Assembly (NCBI GenBank): GCA_001465115.1
Contig: CP013614.1
Coordinates: 3,596,001-3,660,000, forward strand
Origin: Enterococcus silesiacus
Lineage (GTDB): Bacteria; Bacillota; Bacilli; Lactobacillales; Enterococcaceae
Length of the DNA: 64,000 bases
Direction: 5' to 3'
The position numbers and the translations under genes are program-made. Shown in pieces: positions 26,883 through 37,900 of the stretch. Each line of letters opens with the position of its first letter. The first letter of the stretch is position 1. The notes below the pieces were generated by a model. That model was given only the letters and a program-made list of their open reading frames with translations, had not been told where the DNA came from and ran no database searches.

Positions 26883-29147
26883 ATGAAAACATCGATTATC
26901 GGGTTCCCGCGGGTAGGAGAATCAAGAGAGCTAAAATTTGCAACAGAGAAGTATTTTAGAAAGGAAATCACCGAAGAAGAATTAGAAGCAAAAGGCAAAG
27001 AATTACGCCACAAACATTGGCAACTTTTAGTCGATCAGGGAATCGATTTTATACCAAGCGGGGATTTTTCTTTCTTTGATACAACGTTGGATACGGCACT
27101 TTTATTGAATCTTGTACCTGAGAAATATCAGTCTTTACAGTTATCACCATTAGAAACGTATTTTGCATTAGCTAGAGGCTATCAAGGCGCTGCGGGGGAC
27201 GTTACAGCTTTAGCTATGAAAAAGTGGTTCAATACCAATTATCATTATATGGTTCCAGAAATTGATGATACTACGGAGCTTAAACTTGTTGGAGATAGTC
27301 TATTTAAGGCTTTTAATGAAGCAAAAGAGCACGATATCATTACTCGACCAACAATTTTAGGCCCGTTTACCTTATTAAAATTGGCAACTTACCATGGTTC
27401 AAAGCAGGCAGCTGATTTTTATGAGGACGCTATTATAGCTTATGGGCAAATTTTTGATCAATTAGCTGCATCAGGCTGTGAATGGCTTCAGATCGATGAG
27501 CCAGCTTTAGTTTTAGATTTATCGCCTGCGGAAGTTCAACAATTTAAAGGATTGTACCAACGATTATTGGCTAAAAAAGGTCACCTGAATATACTAGTAC
27601 AAACCTATTTCGGAGACGTTCGAGATACTTATCAGGAATTGATTGAATTGCCATTTGATGGGATTGGCTTGGATTTTGTTGAAGGTAGAAAAACAGTAAG
27701 TTTGCTTGAAGAATATGGTTTCCCAAAAGGGACACTTTTATTTGCGGGAATCGTGAATGGGAAAAACATTTGGAAAAATAATTACCAAGAAACACTGTCA
27801 CTCCTAGAAAAAATTCAACCGTTCGGCACTATTGTGTTGAATACCTCATGCTCATTACTCCATGTGCCTTTCACACTGGCTAATGAATCGGCTTTAGAAA
27901 CAACAGTAACAAACCATTTTGCTTTTGCAGTTGAAAAATTAGCTGAATTAAATGAATTAAAGAAAATAGTTGCGGATAAACAGACGCATCATGAGTTACT
28001 GAAGGGCAATACAGCGCTATTTGTTCAAGAGCGTTTTTCTAAAAACAAGCATGTTGCTCAACAGATCGAAGCATTGACAGAAAGAGATTTTATTCGGTTA
28101 CCGGTGTTGGCTGAACGGGCAACGATCCAAAAAGAAAAGTTACAATTGCCGATTTTGCCGACGACTACGATCGGTTCTTTTCCACAAACAAAAGAAGTCA
28201 AACAAAATCGTGCTAAATTTAAAAAAGGTGAAATCACGGAAGCGGAATATACAGCTTTTAATCAGGAGAAAATTGCGGAATGTGTTGGTTTTCAAGAAGA
28301 GATTGGTTTAGATGTTCTAGTTCACGGTGAATTTGAACGCAATGATATGGTTGAATATTTTGGTGAGAGTCTGGATGGCTATTTATTTACTGAAAAAGCT
28401 TGGGTTCAGTCATATGGCACTCGCTGTGTCAAACCTCCGATTATCTGGGGAGATGTTTCACGTTCACAACCAATCACGGTAGCCTACTCAAAATATGCCC
28501 AAACCTTGACGGACAAACCGATGAAAGGAATGCTGACAGGGCCTGTAACGATATTGAATTGGTCGTTCCCTCGTGAAGATATCAGTTTAAGAGAGTCAAC
28601 CTTGCAATTAGCATTAGCTATTCAAGAAGAAGTGCTGGATTTAGAAACGAATGGAATTGAAATTATTCAAATCGATGAAGCGGCATTACGTGAAAAATTA
28701 CCCTTACGTCAAACGGATTGGCATTGTGAATACCTAGCTTGGGCGATCCCCGCTTTCCGCTTAGTGCATAGCAAGGTCCAGCCGACAACTCAAATTCACA
28801 CGCATATGTGTTATAGCGAGTTTGCAGATATCATTCAGGATATCGACAACATGGACGCAGATGTTATTTCATTTGAGGCCTCTCGTTCAAATTTAGATAT
28901 TTTAGATGCTTTAAAGGCTATTGATTTTCAAACTCAAGTTGGGCCAGGAGTTTATGATATTCATTCGCCTCGTGTACCATCAGTAGAAGAAATTGAAACA
29001 ACGATTCATAACATTTTAACCAAATTACCGATCGAAAAAGTTTGGGTCAATCCTGATTGTGGGTTAAAAACGCGTGGAGTACCAGAAACAAAAGCAAGTT
29101 TGAAAAATTTGGTCCTTGCAGCTAAAAAGGTACGTGGAGGGGTGTAA
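26883..29147 (+). CDS. metE: Cobalamin-independent methionine synthase MetE
   Basis: A 754-residue cytoplasmic enzyme that transfers the methyl group of methyltetrahydropteroyl-triglutamate to homocysteine. The N-terminal barrel begins with [16 protein letters not shown]; the catalytic C-terminal barrel has [26 protein letters not shown], the zinc ligands in THMCYSEF and the last Cys ligand in [11 protein letters not shown]. Length is standard. It starts behind GAAGGAGG and its stop is directly followed by metF, which makes the cosubstrate. A MET-box upstream points to methionine control. Confidence 0.97.
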   Translation: MKTSIIGFPRVGESRELKFATEKYFRKEITEEELEAKGKELRHKHWQLLVDQGIDFIPSGDFSFFDTTLDTALLLNLVPEKYQSLQLSPLETYFALARGYQGAAGDVTALAMKKWFNTNYHYMVPEIDDTTELKLVGDSLFKAFNEAKEHDIITRPTILGPFTLLKLATYHGSKQAADFYEDAIIAYGQIFDQLAASGCEWLQIDEPALVLDLSPAEVQQFKGLYQRLLAKKGHLNILVQTYFGDVRDTYQELIELPFDGIGLDFVEGRKTVSLLEEYGFPKGTLLFAGIVNGKNIWKNNYQETLSLLEKIQPFGTIVLNTSCSLLHVPFTLANESALETTVTNHFAFAVEKLAELNELKKIVADKQTHHELLKGNTALFVQERFSKNKHVAQQIEALTERDFIRLPVLAERATIQKEKLQLPILPTTTIGSFPQTKEVKQNRAKFKKGEITEAEYTAFNQEKIAECVGFQEEIGLDVLVHGEFERNDMVEYFGESLDGYLFTEKAWVQSYGTRCVKPPIIWGDVSRSQPITVAYSKYAQTLTDKPMKGMLTGPVTILNWSFPREDISLRESTLQLALAIQEEVLDLETNGIEIIQIDEAALREKLPLRQTDWHCEYLAWAIPAFRLVHSKVQPTTQIHTHMCYSEFADIIQDIDNMDADVISFEASRSNLDILDALKAIDFQTQVGPGVYDIHSPRVPSVEEIETTIHNILTKLPIEKVWVNPDCGLKTRGVPETKASLKNLVLAAKKVRGGV

Positions 29148-30011
29148 ATGAGGACAGATACCTTGTTCAAAGAAAAGACCGTCTTTTCCTACGAAATTTT
29201 TCCACCTAGACGAACAGCACCAGTCGATACGATATACCATACCTTGGATCGTTTGAAAGGGCAACAGCCTGATTTTATCAGCGTGACTTTAGGAGCTGGC
29301 GGTATTGGCGCTAACTTAAGCACCGTAGATATTGCTCAGAAAATTCAAGATGAGCAATTTTTGCCAAGTGTGGCCCATTTACCAGCTGTAAATTTTTCAA
29401 AAGATGAGATCGTGGTGATTTTAGAAGAATTGAAACAAAAAAAGGTAGAAAATGTATTAGCTTTAAGAGGGGATCTTTTACCGGATAAAGAGCCAAAGAA
29501 AGATTTTTCTTATGCGAATGATCTAGTCGCGTTTATCCAGGAACAAGGTGATTTTAATATTATAGGTGCTTGTTATCCTGAAACCCATAGTGATGCAGCA
29601 AATTCAGTGGAGGATATTAGAAACTTAAAAAGGAAAGTGGAATCAGGAACGAATCAATTGATCTCACAATTGTTTTTTGATAATAATTACTTTTATACGT
29701 TCAAAGAAAAATGCGATATTGCTACTATCGAGGTGCCGATTCAAGCTGGGATCATGCCTGTCGTCAATAAAAAGCAAATTGAACGTATGGTCAAGATGTC
29801 TAATGTGACACTGCCAACAAAGTTTTTAAAAATGATGGAACGTTATGAACATAATCCAGAAGCCATTCGAGATGCAGGTATTGCTTACGCTATCAATCAA
29901 ATTGTTGATTTAGTCGCACAAGGCGTTGATGGGATTCACTTATATACAATGAATAATCCTTATGTAGCACAAAAAATCAGAGAAGCTACACGTAGTTTAT
30001 TTGACGCATAG
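29148..30011 (+). CDS. metF: 5,10-methylenetetrahydrofolate reductase MetF
   Basis: A 287-residue FAD enzyme that reduces methylenetetrahydrofolate to the methyl donor used by MetE. Family motifs: FSYEIFPPR at the start, DFISVTLGAGG, ENVLALRGDLL, CYPETHSDA, LISQLFFDNNYFY and GIMPVVNKKQ. Its ATG directly follows the metE stop, so translation is coupled. Confidence 0.96.
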   Translation: MRTDTLFKEKTVFSYEIFPPRRTAPVDTIYHTLDRLKGQQPDFISVTLGAGGIGANLSTVDIAQKIQDEQFLPSVAHLPAVNFSKDEIVVILEELKQKKVENVLALRGDLLPDKEPKKDFSYANDLVAFIQEQGDFNIIGACYPETHSDAANSVEDIRNLKRKVESGTNQLISQLFFDNNYFYTFKEKCDIATIEVPIQAGIMPVVNKKQIERMVKMSNVTLPTKFLKMMERYEHNPEAIRDAGIAYAINQIVDLVAQGVDGIHLYTMNNPYVAQKIREATRSLFDA

Positions 30012-30085
30012 TTGAAGAAATAGGGAGCTAGCAAACTTAAGAAATGTTGAAAAATAGACTGGGCTGATAGCCTGTGTGTGATTGA

Positions 30086-30147
30086 ATACCATTGATTTAA
30101 AAAATAGTCTTAACCAAAGACTATTTTTTTATCAATGGTATTTTTTG
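30086..30147 (+). terminator. Strong terminator of metEF
   Basis: A long stem: ATACCATTGAT pairs with ATCAATGGTAT and AAAATAGTCTT with AAAGACTATTTT, around a four-base loop and followed by TTTTT. Confidence 0.9.
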
Positions 30148-30324
30148 TTTCATGTGTCCTTGGAATTTACCCTATTTTTAAAAATATAGTTCTAAAAATG
30201 CAATAGAATAACTATATAAACGAGCTTTTTTGCAAAAGAAATATATTTGTAATAATCGATTTAAAAGACAAAATAATGTTTTTTTGTTGTCTTTAATCGT
30301 TTTTTTTGTATTATGAATTTCTTG

Positions 30325-30374
30325 TTTTCGCATTATTTATTTATATAAATGTATATAAATAAATAATGCGAAAA
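30325..30374. repeat. Perfect 23-bp inverted repeat before the matrix operon
   Basis: Two 23-base arms (30325-30347 and 30352-30374), for example CGCATTATTTATTTATATA on the left, pair without mismatch around a four-base loop AATG. Neither side carries a T tract, so it is not a normal terminator. It lies about 300 bases before the signal peptidase gene. The remainder of the 30150-30672 gap is very AT-rich; I could not fix a promoter in it. Confidence 0.7.
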
Positions 30375-30672
30375 AATGATAAAAACAGCAGAGGCGTGGG
30401 ATGTTGACACCTTGATCAATTATTATTTATTATAGGCTTAAGTTTGTGAAATGGATGGAATACAATTCTTTTGGTTGATTTTTATAATTTTATAGTTAGG
30501 ATTAATTTATTTGATTTTGTGACTCTCTTATTAGAGAAATTAAGACTAGGGAAAAGTATAGTGATTACTTTCTCTAAATGTTTCCAGAACAAAAAAAGAT
30601 TCAATCTGGTTTAAAAGGTACTTGATTTGTTTGTTAGCAAGTCTCTGAACTGATTGAAGGAAAGTGTATAAC

Positions 30673-31434
30673 ATGGAACAGCGAAGAGTGAAAAGACATA
30701 GGAACTCATCTCTTGATGAGAGACCAAGAAAGAAGAAGCCTTCTTCTAGTTCAAAAAGCAGGCAGAAGAAACAAACATACAACAAATCAAGTGTAAATGG
30801 AAAAAATCCAAAGACTCTTCGGCCACAATCACGACAGAAGAGTCGACAAAAGAAACAGCAATCGAAAGTGCGAAAAAAACGGTCTTCTCTAAAAAATAAA
30901 GGGGTAAAAAAAATTTTAGATCTGCTATTTTATATCATTACTCTAGGATTGATTTGTATGTCGATTCTTTTTGCATTTAGTGATGATCAAAATAAGACTA
31001 TTTTTGGCTATCGTATCTTTAATGTGTTGACAAATTCAATGGCACCTAATGAACGTGATCAAAAACCTGGTGGCTTTTATGCTGGGGATGTCATCATTGT
31101 AAAGGACATTCAAGGAGATACTGCAAAAAAAGGTGACGTGATTACCTACCGACCTTCAATGAAAAGCGAAGCTTTTTTAACCCATCGAGTGGTTAAAAAA
31201 TTAGATCATTTGAATAAATCAAAAGGAACTTACTACATTACTAAAGGAGATAACAATGATACTGAAGATTTACCGATTAGTGAAAAACAAGTGGTAGGGA
31301 AAAAAATAATTGTTTTTCCAAAAATTGGTGCAGTTTTAAAGTTCATTCGAAAAAACTTTATTGTGTCTATTATCTTTATGCTGTCTATCTTTGGTTTTAT
31401 ATTGGTAATTAAGATGTATATATTCTCGAAGTAG
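30673..31434 (+). CDS. sipW: SipW/ER-type signal peptidase I
   Basis: A 253-residue signal peptidase. A long, strongly basic cytoplasmic tail (residues 1-75, rich in Arg, Lys and Ser) precedes a membrane helix; the catalytic Ser is in VLTNSMAPN, and the general base position is His in FLTHRVVKK, the mark of the SipW/ER type that uses His where ordinary bacterial enzymes have Lys. KGDNNDTEDLPI and a C-terminal membrane helix follow. In B. subtilis and C. perfringens such enzymes process TasA/BsaA matrix proteins, and BsaA-like genes follow here. ATG 30673 is preferred to GTG 30664. Confidence 0.92.
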   Translation: MEQRRVKRHRNSSLDERPRKKKPSSSSKSRQKKQTYNKSSVNGKNPKTLRPQSRQKSRQKKQQSKVRKKRSSLKNKGVKKILDLLFYIITLGLICMSILFAFSDDQNKTIFGYRIFNVLTNSMAPNERDQKPGGFYAGDVIIVKDIQGDTAKKGDVITYRPSMKSEAFLTHRVVKKLDHLNKSKGTYYITKGDNNDTEDLPISEKQVVGKKIIVFPKIGAVLKFIRKNFIVSIIFMLSIFGFILVIKMYIFSK

Positions 31435-31493
31435 CTTCCTAATTTAGTGAAATGATGTCAAATTAAATAAAAAAATATGTGGGGGAAGTAAAA

Positions 31494-32582
31494 ATGAAAA
31501 ATAAAAAGTTATTGATTATAGCAGGTTTATTCGCCTTACTGGCTTTGGGGGCTGGGACTTTTGCCTGGTTTACTAGTGAGGACTCGGTTACCAATCATTT
31601 TGAGGGCGAAATTGCCGGAAATGATATTCAGATTGTGGAGACATTTACACCTGAAGAAGATTGGACACCAGGAGAAGGGGTCGCAAAAAAAGTTTCTGTA
31701 GCCAATGTATCGGAATATGATGCATTGATTCGCGTAAGTTTTGAAGAAGTATTCAAAAAATTAAGAGACAACAATGAGATTTATTTCGATGGAACAGAAA
31801 CGTACATTTGGGCATCCGGGCCGAACAAAGGAAGTGAATTATCAAGCCCACCAGTAGTACCTAAGGCTATGCCTTCAAAATCAGACTATGTAAGTTTAGG
31901 CTATAAAGATGTCACAGCAAACTTATCAACAGAAGTAAAGAATATTACAGTTGCGAATAAAGAATATCGTTTTAAAATATATGAGAAGGAAGTACAAGCA
32001 GCTGGCAACAAGCCATCTGGGGAGCCTATTCCAGAAGAATATTCCTATGTAGCACAATGGGAAGCATCTGATAGTACTAAAGCAAAAGCATATATTGGGA
32101 ATACGTCAGGTAGTATTGAACGTAATCGAACCACTCAGAAATTAACCTTAGTAAATCCAGCATATCTTTCTATGATCGATGCAACTTATAATGAAATAAA
32201 GGAGAACTGGGCTGAGCCTAATAAACTATATAATAAACCTGCTGTAGACGAAATAACCTATAAAGCATTTGCAGATGACCTTATTCAATTAGGGTTTACA
32301 GAGCTGACCAAAGAGATTACTAAAAATAAATGGTACTACAATGTAGCGGATGGGCATTTTTATTTTGTTGGAAAAGTATTACGTGGCACCCAAACTCCTC
32401 AACTTTTGGATAGTGTAAAATTAATGGAGCAAGCGGACAACAGCTATAGCTTACTTCAATTTGATTTGATAGTAAATGCAAATGGAATTCAAAATGCACA
32501 ACAATCAATCAAAGACTCATGGAAAACCGATGTAAGTAATCCTGCTTTGTACGACAAACTAGTGGAATTTTGTGACTATTAA
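31494..32582 (+). CDS. TasA/BsaA-like SipW-dependent matrix protein 1
   Basis: A 362-residue secreted protein. The signal peptide is of the SipW type: MKNKKLLIIAGLFALLALG followed by GTFAWFTSEDSVTNHFEG, the same junction as in the protein encoded at 33372. The next block, EDWTPGEGVAKKVSVANVSEYDALIRVSFEE, split here as EDWTPGEG and YDALIRVSFEE, is the camelysin/TasA pattern. Such proteins polymerise into extracellular fibres. There is no wall anchor. ATG 31494 has GGGGGAAG upstream; the GTG at 31479 precedes that site. It follows the peptidase gene by 59 bases. Confidence 0.88.
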   Translation: MKNKKLLIIAGLFALLALGAGTFAWFTSEDSVTNHFEGEIAGNDIQIVETFTPEEDWTPGEGVAKKVSVANVSEYDALIRVSFEEVFKKLRDNNEIYFDGTETYIWASGPNKGSELSSPPVVPKAMPSKSDYVSLGYKDVTANLSTEVKNITVANKEYRFKIYEKEVQAAGNKPSGEPIPEEYSYVAQWEASDSTKAKAYIGNTSGSIERNRTTQKLTLVNPAYLSMIDATYNEIKENWAEPNKLYNKPAVDEITYKAFADDLIQLGFTELTKEITKNKWYYNVADGHFYFVGKVLRGTQTPQLLDSVKLMEQADNSYSLLQFDLIVNANGIQNAQQSIKDSWKTDVSNPALYDKLVEFCDY

Positions 32583-32608
32583 TAAATAGAAAACAATGGT
32601 GATATAGA

Positions 32609-33322
32609 ATGGAAAAGATAAAATACCTTTGTCAGCTATTCAGTTTGATTATTATAAGTTTATCAATCATCGGTGGTTCTCCGTATTTTGCCCATGGGGC
32701 TGAGGGAGAACCACTGCCTTCTGGTATTGTCATTGGAGACGATAAAGGAATCCAGGTTCAATCTGATGGGGAATATCTAGTTGAAATCAATGATGTCCTA
32801 CCAGGCAAAAAGTGGACGCTTGACATTGATTTAATGAGCGTAGATAAGGGCACACCGTATGATTTAAGCATGCAAATTTTTGAGCCTGCATTAAGCGGTC
32901 CAATCGACTTTTCCAAAGCAATTCATATGGTGCTGAATTATGCAGGAAAAGAAATTTATGATGGTCCGGCTTCTGGTATTAGCGCTAAAACGAATCTACA
33001 AGAATCTGACTATTCTTTAGGAACATTTCATCCGGGGGATAGTAAGCGTTTACGCGTTGTTTTTGAAATGGATCACACCTATACTAAAAATGATTTTCAG
33101 GTAAAAAGTATGATGGAAAATGTTTGGAAATTTCGAGCAATCAAAAATCAAGAGCCTGAGCAAACAAAAAACAAAAAACAAACAAAACGAAAACAGTTTT
33201 TTCCGCAGACTGGAGAAGAGTGGCGGGACGTATTGATTTATATTTGTTTAGGCTTATTTATATTGTTGATGGCAGTTCTGATTTTGAAAAAGAAATACGA
33301 CGATCAAAAGAAACGCTCATAA
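32609..33322 (+). CDS. Sortase-anchored surface protein (FPQTG)
   Basis: A 237-residue wall protein: signal peptide (residues 1-30, ending YFAHGA), a beta-rich domain (31-170), a Lys/Gln linker and a C-terminal sorting signal FFPQTGEEWRD followed by a membrane helix and the tail KKKYDDQKKRS. FPQTG is a variant of LPXTG accepted by class A sortases. It is the only protein of this operon with a sorting signal, so it may tether the fibre or the large repeat protein to the wall, as TapA anchors TasA in Bacillus (inference). Confidence 0.85.
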   Translation: MEKIKYLCQLFSLIIISLSIIGGSPYFAHGAEGEPLPSGIVIGDDKGIQVQSDGEYLVEINDVLPGKKWTLDIDLMSVDKGTPYDLSMQIFEPALSGPIDFSKAIHMVLNYAGKEIYDGPASGISAKTNLQESDYSLGTFHPGDSKRLRVVFEMDHTYTKNDFQVKSMMENVWKFRAIKNQEPEQTKNKKQTKRKQFFPQTGEEWRDVLIYICLGLFILLMAVLILKKKYDDQKKRS

Positions 33323-33371
33323 ATGATGAATCAACTCATGATCGAATTAGGAAGTTTGGAGGGAACACCTC

Positions 33372-34235
33372 TTGAAAAAGAAGAAACGTAGATCTATAAA
33401 ATATAAAAAAAAAGCAAGAGTTGCTAAAAGAGGTTTCCGTTTATATTTAGCTCTCTTTGCGTTATTTTTTTCTAGCCTGTTGATTCTTGGAAGTACCTAT
33501 GCTTGGTTTACATCAGCTGATTCCGTTACAAATAAATTTGAAAGCGGACGTTTTCAAGCTGAATTAACGGAAGTTTTTAAACCGAATCTGACCTGGCAGC
33601 CTGGGAAAGATACTACAAAGCAAATTCGTGTTCAGAACACAGGACAATTACCTGCTCTTGTGAGAGTTTCCCTATACGAGTATTTGTTAACTTTCAAAAT
33701 AGATGTCAGAGATAAAATAGGTAATGGGAATTTAATAACCGTTTCAAGCGAACAAAAACCAGTAGTTAATGGGAAAGATTTAGCTACTTGGCAACCTGCT
33801 TCAGAAAAAGGTGGTACATATAAGGATGGCTCACTTTATTATGTAGCTAATAAAGCTTATATAGCAGATCGAACGAATAGCAAAGATAGATATATGTTAA
33901 ATGACCCCGCAAGAAAAGCTCTGCCATTTCACTTCATTGAAATCAATTTTTCAGCGTACATGATTACTTCACTTCCCAAACCAGGAGTAAAGAACTATTG
34001 GATTTATGAAGATGGATATTTTTACTATTCTGAAGTATTAATACCTGGAAATATAAGTGAACCATTAGTAGATAATGTATCACTTTCTTCAAGTGCATCA
34101 AATACCTACAAAGGAGCATTATATCAGCTGAATCCCTATTTAGAAGCTCATGATCCTATAAAAACAATCATTAAAGAATGGGGAATTGAAACTGATAGTT
34201 TAGTTTATGGAATACTCAAAGATAAACTAAACTAA
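33372..34235 (+). CDS. TasA/BsaA-like SipW-dependent matrix protein 2
   Basis: A 287-residue secreted protein with a long basic N-region and the SipW-type junction LGSTYAWFTSADSVTNKFES. The following region (TEVFKPNLTWQPGKDTTKQI, RVQNTGQLPALVRVSLYEY) parallels the protein encoded at 31494, so the two are paralogues, although this one is shorter. The start is TTG, with GGAGGGAA nine bases upstream. It has no sorting signal. It probably co-polymerises with, or caps, the first matrix protein. Confidence 0.87.
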   Translation: MKKKKRRSIKYKKKARVAKRGFRLYLALFALFFSSLLILGSTYAWFTSADSVTNKFESGRFQAELTEVFKPNLTWQPGKDTTKQIRVQNTGQLPALVRVSLYEYLLTFKIDVRDKIGNGNLITVSSEQKPVVNGKDLATWQPASEKGGTYKDGSLYYVANKAYIADRTNSKDRYMLNDPARKALPFHFIEINFSAYMITSLPKPGVKNYWIYEDGYFYYSEVLIPGNISEPLVDNVSLSSSASNTYKGALYQLNPYLEAHDPIKTIIKEWGIETDSLVYGILKDKLN

Positions 34236-34277
34236 ATAGTAAATGATACCAACTCTGTGTGAGAGATGGAGGGAATA

Positions 34278-34931
34278 ATGGGTACGAAAAAAAATAAAAG
34301 AACAAAAATTAGATACTCTAAAAAATGGTTGTTAATCGTTTTATTTTTAGCTCTAGTACTTGTAATTGGTACGCTTTTGCGAGATGTTTATGCAGCGAAT
34401 AAATCAATAGATGAAGAAGTTAATAATTTTCGCTTGAATGATTTAAAAGGGACAATCAAAGAAACATTTACCTCATCAAAAGACTTGAAAATAGATACAC
34501 CTATCACAAAAAATGTCGCAATTACAAATGATCAAAATCAAGACATGTTTATTCGAGTACTAGTCCTACCAACAATTATAGTAACAAGTTCTGGCGGAGA
34601 AGACTTAGTGCTTCCCGCTAAATTTAAAGGAGAACATGCTCAGATGGAGATTCCTTTTGATACAGCTAATTGGATAGATGGTGAAGATGGCTACTTCTAT
34701 TATATAAAGAAATTGAAAAAAAATGAAACTAGTTCTAGTCTATTCAAACAAGTAACGATCGTTTCAAAGAATTTAGATCAGCAGTATTTAAATGCAGAAG
34801 TAAAGATTGAAATTAAACTAGAAGGAGTAAACTCGACAGCATATGCTTATCGTGATGCGTGGTGGCAAGGCACTAGTCCTACACAAGATCCTAGAAAAAA
34901 AATAGATGATCATTTGAAACTGCAAATTTAA
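34278..34931 (+). CDS. Diverged BsaA-like secreted protein
   Basis: A 217-residue protein with a basic N-terminus, one hydrophobic segment and a cleavage region VYAANKSIDEEVNNF. The mature part begins LKGTIKETFTSSKDLKIDTP, then NVAITNDQNQDMFIRVLVLP, which follows the camelysin/TasA order of strands in weak form. ATG 34278 is chosen because GGAGGGAA sits four bases before it. Position and pattern make it a third member of the matrix set; the fold itself is an inference. Confidence 0.75.
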   Translation: MGTKKNKRTKIRYSKKWLLIVLFLALVLVIGTLLRDVYAANKSIDEEVNNFRLNDLKGTIKETFTSSKDLKIDTPITKNVAITNDQNQDMFIRVLVLPTIIVTSSGGEDLVLPAKFKGEHAQMEIPFDTANWIDGEDGYFYYIKKLKKNETSSSLFKQVTIVSKNLDQQYLNAEVKIEIKLEGVNSTAYAYRDAWWQGTSPTQDPRKKIDDHLKLQI

Positions 34932-34979
34932 GGCGATAATTCTGTGAGATAGATTCATTTTTTTTAGAAAGGATACAAA

Positions 34980-37900
34980 ATGAACAATAAATGGGTGAAA
35001 ATAATAGCTGTGGTTGGTTTCTTATTAGGAAGCTTGGGAATGGTACTATTTCTAAAAAATATAAGTAATATAAAAGCTGAAGAACAAGATACAACAATAA
35101 ATGGGCAGATAGAAACCTCTGGGGATAGAAATGAAGAAGCTTCTAAGTTTATTGATGAAACTGAAAGTAATACAGAACAATTTACGGAAGAAGAAAAAAA
35201 TTTTTTCTCTGATTTAAGAAAAGACAATAGTATGTATGGACAAAGTTTTGCCATTGGAGGTATGCTATCACCACCTGGAGCCAGAGTTGTCAGTGGTAGC
35301 TTAGGGGATTACAATACGTGGATTCCGTCTGATTATAATATGAGTATTAAAGTTACAGCTAATACCAAGGTTGAAGGCTGGGGTGGAGTCATTGCTACGG
35401 AGGCACCTAATCAAAAAGTTATGCAAGTTCCTGCAAATAAACAAGGAGAATTGGGGCTATGGTACAAAAATATAGGAATGTATAATGGTGAATCGATTGA
35501 TATAAAGGTAACATTTGATTCTTATATTTTAAAGTTGGGAAAAGGTTCCAAACCATATGGTGTGCTTAGATTTTTTGAAAAAGAAATGACACAGGATATT
35601 TTTGGCATTTATGATATTAGAGAAACATTTAGTTTTTATAAGAGTGGAACTTTAACGCCAATTAGTGTAAAAGGAGCGCTTACTTTTGGGGATATTGATT
35701 ATGCTGAAGAGTTAGTGTTTCCGAATTTCGATACTTCCAATTGGCAAAAAACGTATATTCATCAACAAAACCAATTAGGGTACGGAATGACAGAGAAGGA
35801 TTTACGTTTTGTTGGAAAAGGGAAAGATGCACAGAAAGAAAATACTCCACAAGCCTTTGCAACTGGTATTTTCCAAGGTTCTTCAGTCGTAATAAAATAC
35901 GAAGATAAATACAGAGATGTTGTAACGAAATGGCCGACAGGTAATGGCGGTCAAGGTTATACATTTATATTAATGATGACCAATGCTCGGCCATTTAAAG
36001 CACCTGTGATTAAAAAACAAGTTAGCGATAGTGATGAAATAAAAAAAATCACAAATACGCTAGCTTCAAAAGAAGAAGGATTTACTTATACTTTTGAAAC
36101 TAGAATACCCAATGAACGTAAAGAGTGGTGGTATAACTCTTTGCAAATTACTGATAAATTACCTGATGGCATCGAACTTAATGGTTCTATTGCTGTTAAA
36201 GATAATGTCAGTAATGAAAATTTAACTTCTCAATTCACTTCAAGTATTGATGCGAACAATAATTTGACAGTGAAAGCCATTAATACAAAGCAAGCAAGTT
36301 TTTACGATAGAGTCCTTGAAGTGACTGTTCCAGTCAAGTTGAATGCAAAAGTAAATTTGAATTCTTATCCAGTAATAGATGGATTAGCACAAATAACAAA
36401 TAAAGCGACTGTCACCACTCAAACATTCGACAATGTTCGACGCAATGAAGTATCAAATACGGTGACGACAAAAGTTCCGTTCGATCCTCCAAAACCAACG
36501 ATTCAAAAGAAAGTAAAAAATGTTACTACTGGGGAAACTCTGTATCAAAAAAGCACGAAAGTAAAGTTTGATGATGTAATCGAGTATGAAATTGTATTGA
36601 AAAATGAAAGCACAAATGTAAATATGTCTAGTTTAAGAAATGCGGTACTTACGGACAAATTACCAGTAGGAGTTACTTTGAAGTCATGGTCTATAAATGG
36701 TGAAGCAAAACCAAATTCAGCATGGGTAGAAAATAAGCTCACTAACTATAATTATGCAGCAGGAAAAAATCATGAAAGAAATCAGACATATGTTGTAAAA
36801 ATTCAAGCGATAGTTGGTCAAGCAAATGATGGAACGGTGCGAAGAAACGAAGCATCAGTGAATGGAGCTAATTTGAATGGAGCTATTCCAACAAGTATCG
36901 CGGATGTAGTAGTACTAAAACCGAATCTAAAAATAAATAAAGTAGTAAACAAAGCATCGGTTGTGAATGGAGAAGAATTTGAGTACACCATTACGATGGA
37001 AAATATAACTAGAGATGCTGTATTATATAGTTCAATGATTATTGAAGATAAATTGCCAGCTGGGATTACAGCAAAAGCCGGAACAACAACCTATTCCTTA
37101 AATAGTGGTGCAAGTAAGAAAGTGTCTGATACTTTGATATGGAATACTTTGAGAACGGTATTGAATACAAAAGAATTGCCTGACTCGGCTTCTAAATCAC
37201 CTATTACCAGCCAATCAAAGGGGAAATTGGTCATTAGCTTTACCGCTGTAGCTGATGCGACTACGGTTGGTAAACCATCCTTGGTGAATACTGCAATCGG
37301 GAGTGGAAAATATGATTTAAATAAAGAGAATTTGGTAGACAAAGGAAAGCCCTATGATTCTTTAAAAGCAACTGCTGCATTAAGTGTGACACAGGCTACA
37401 GGCGGACTGCAAATCATCAAACAGGATGATACAAAAAAACGATTAACAGGTGCGAAATATATCGTAAAAAATGCCTCAGGAACCCAAGTTGGAAGCGGTC
37501 AAACCAACGCCAATGGCGTGTATACTCTAGGAAATTTACCAACCGGAAAATACACAGTGAGTGAAACAGCGGCACCTACAGGGCATGTAGCGACCCCGGT
37601 AGAAGGAAACAATCGAGCAGTAGAAGTTGTGAGAAACCAAACAGCGACCCTAACCTTTACCAATAATCGTCAAGGACGAATAAAGATCAAGAAAATTGAT
37701 AAAGAAAGTAAAGCAGTCTTGTCAGGCGCAGAATATCGTGTGAGCGATAGTCAAGGTAAGCCAGTAATCGCGAGCCTCAAAACGGGAGCCGACGGAACAG
37801 TCACAACTGGGTACTTACCGGCAGGAAACTATCAGGTACAAGAGAGTGCGGCCCCGACAAATTATGATCTAGCGACACCCTCAAGTGTTGAAGTGACCGT

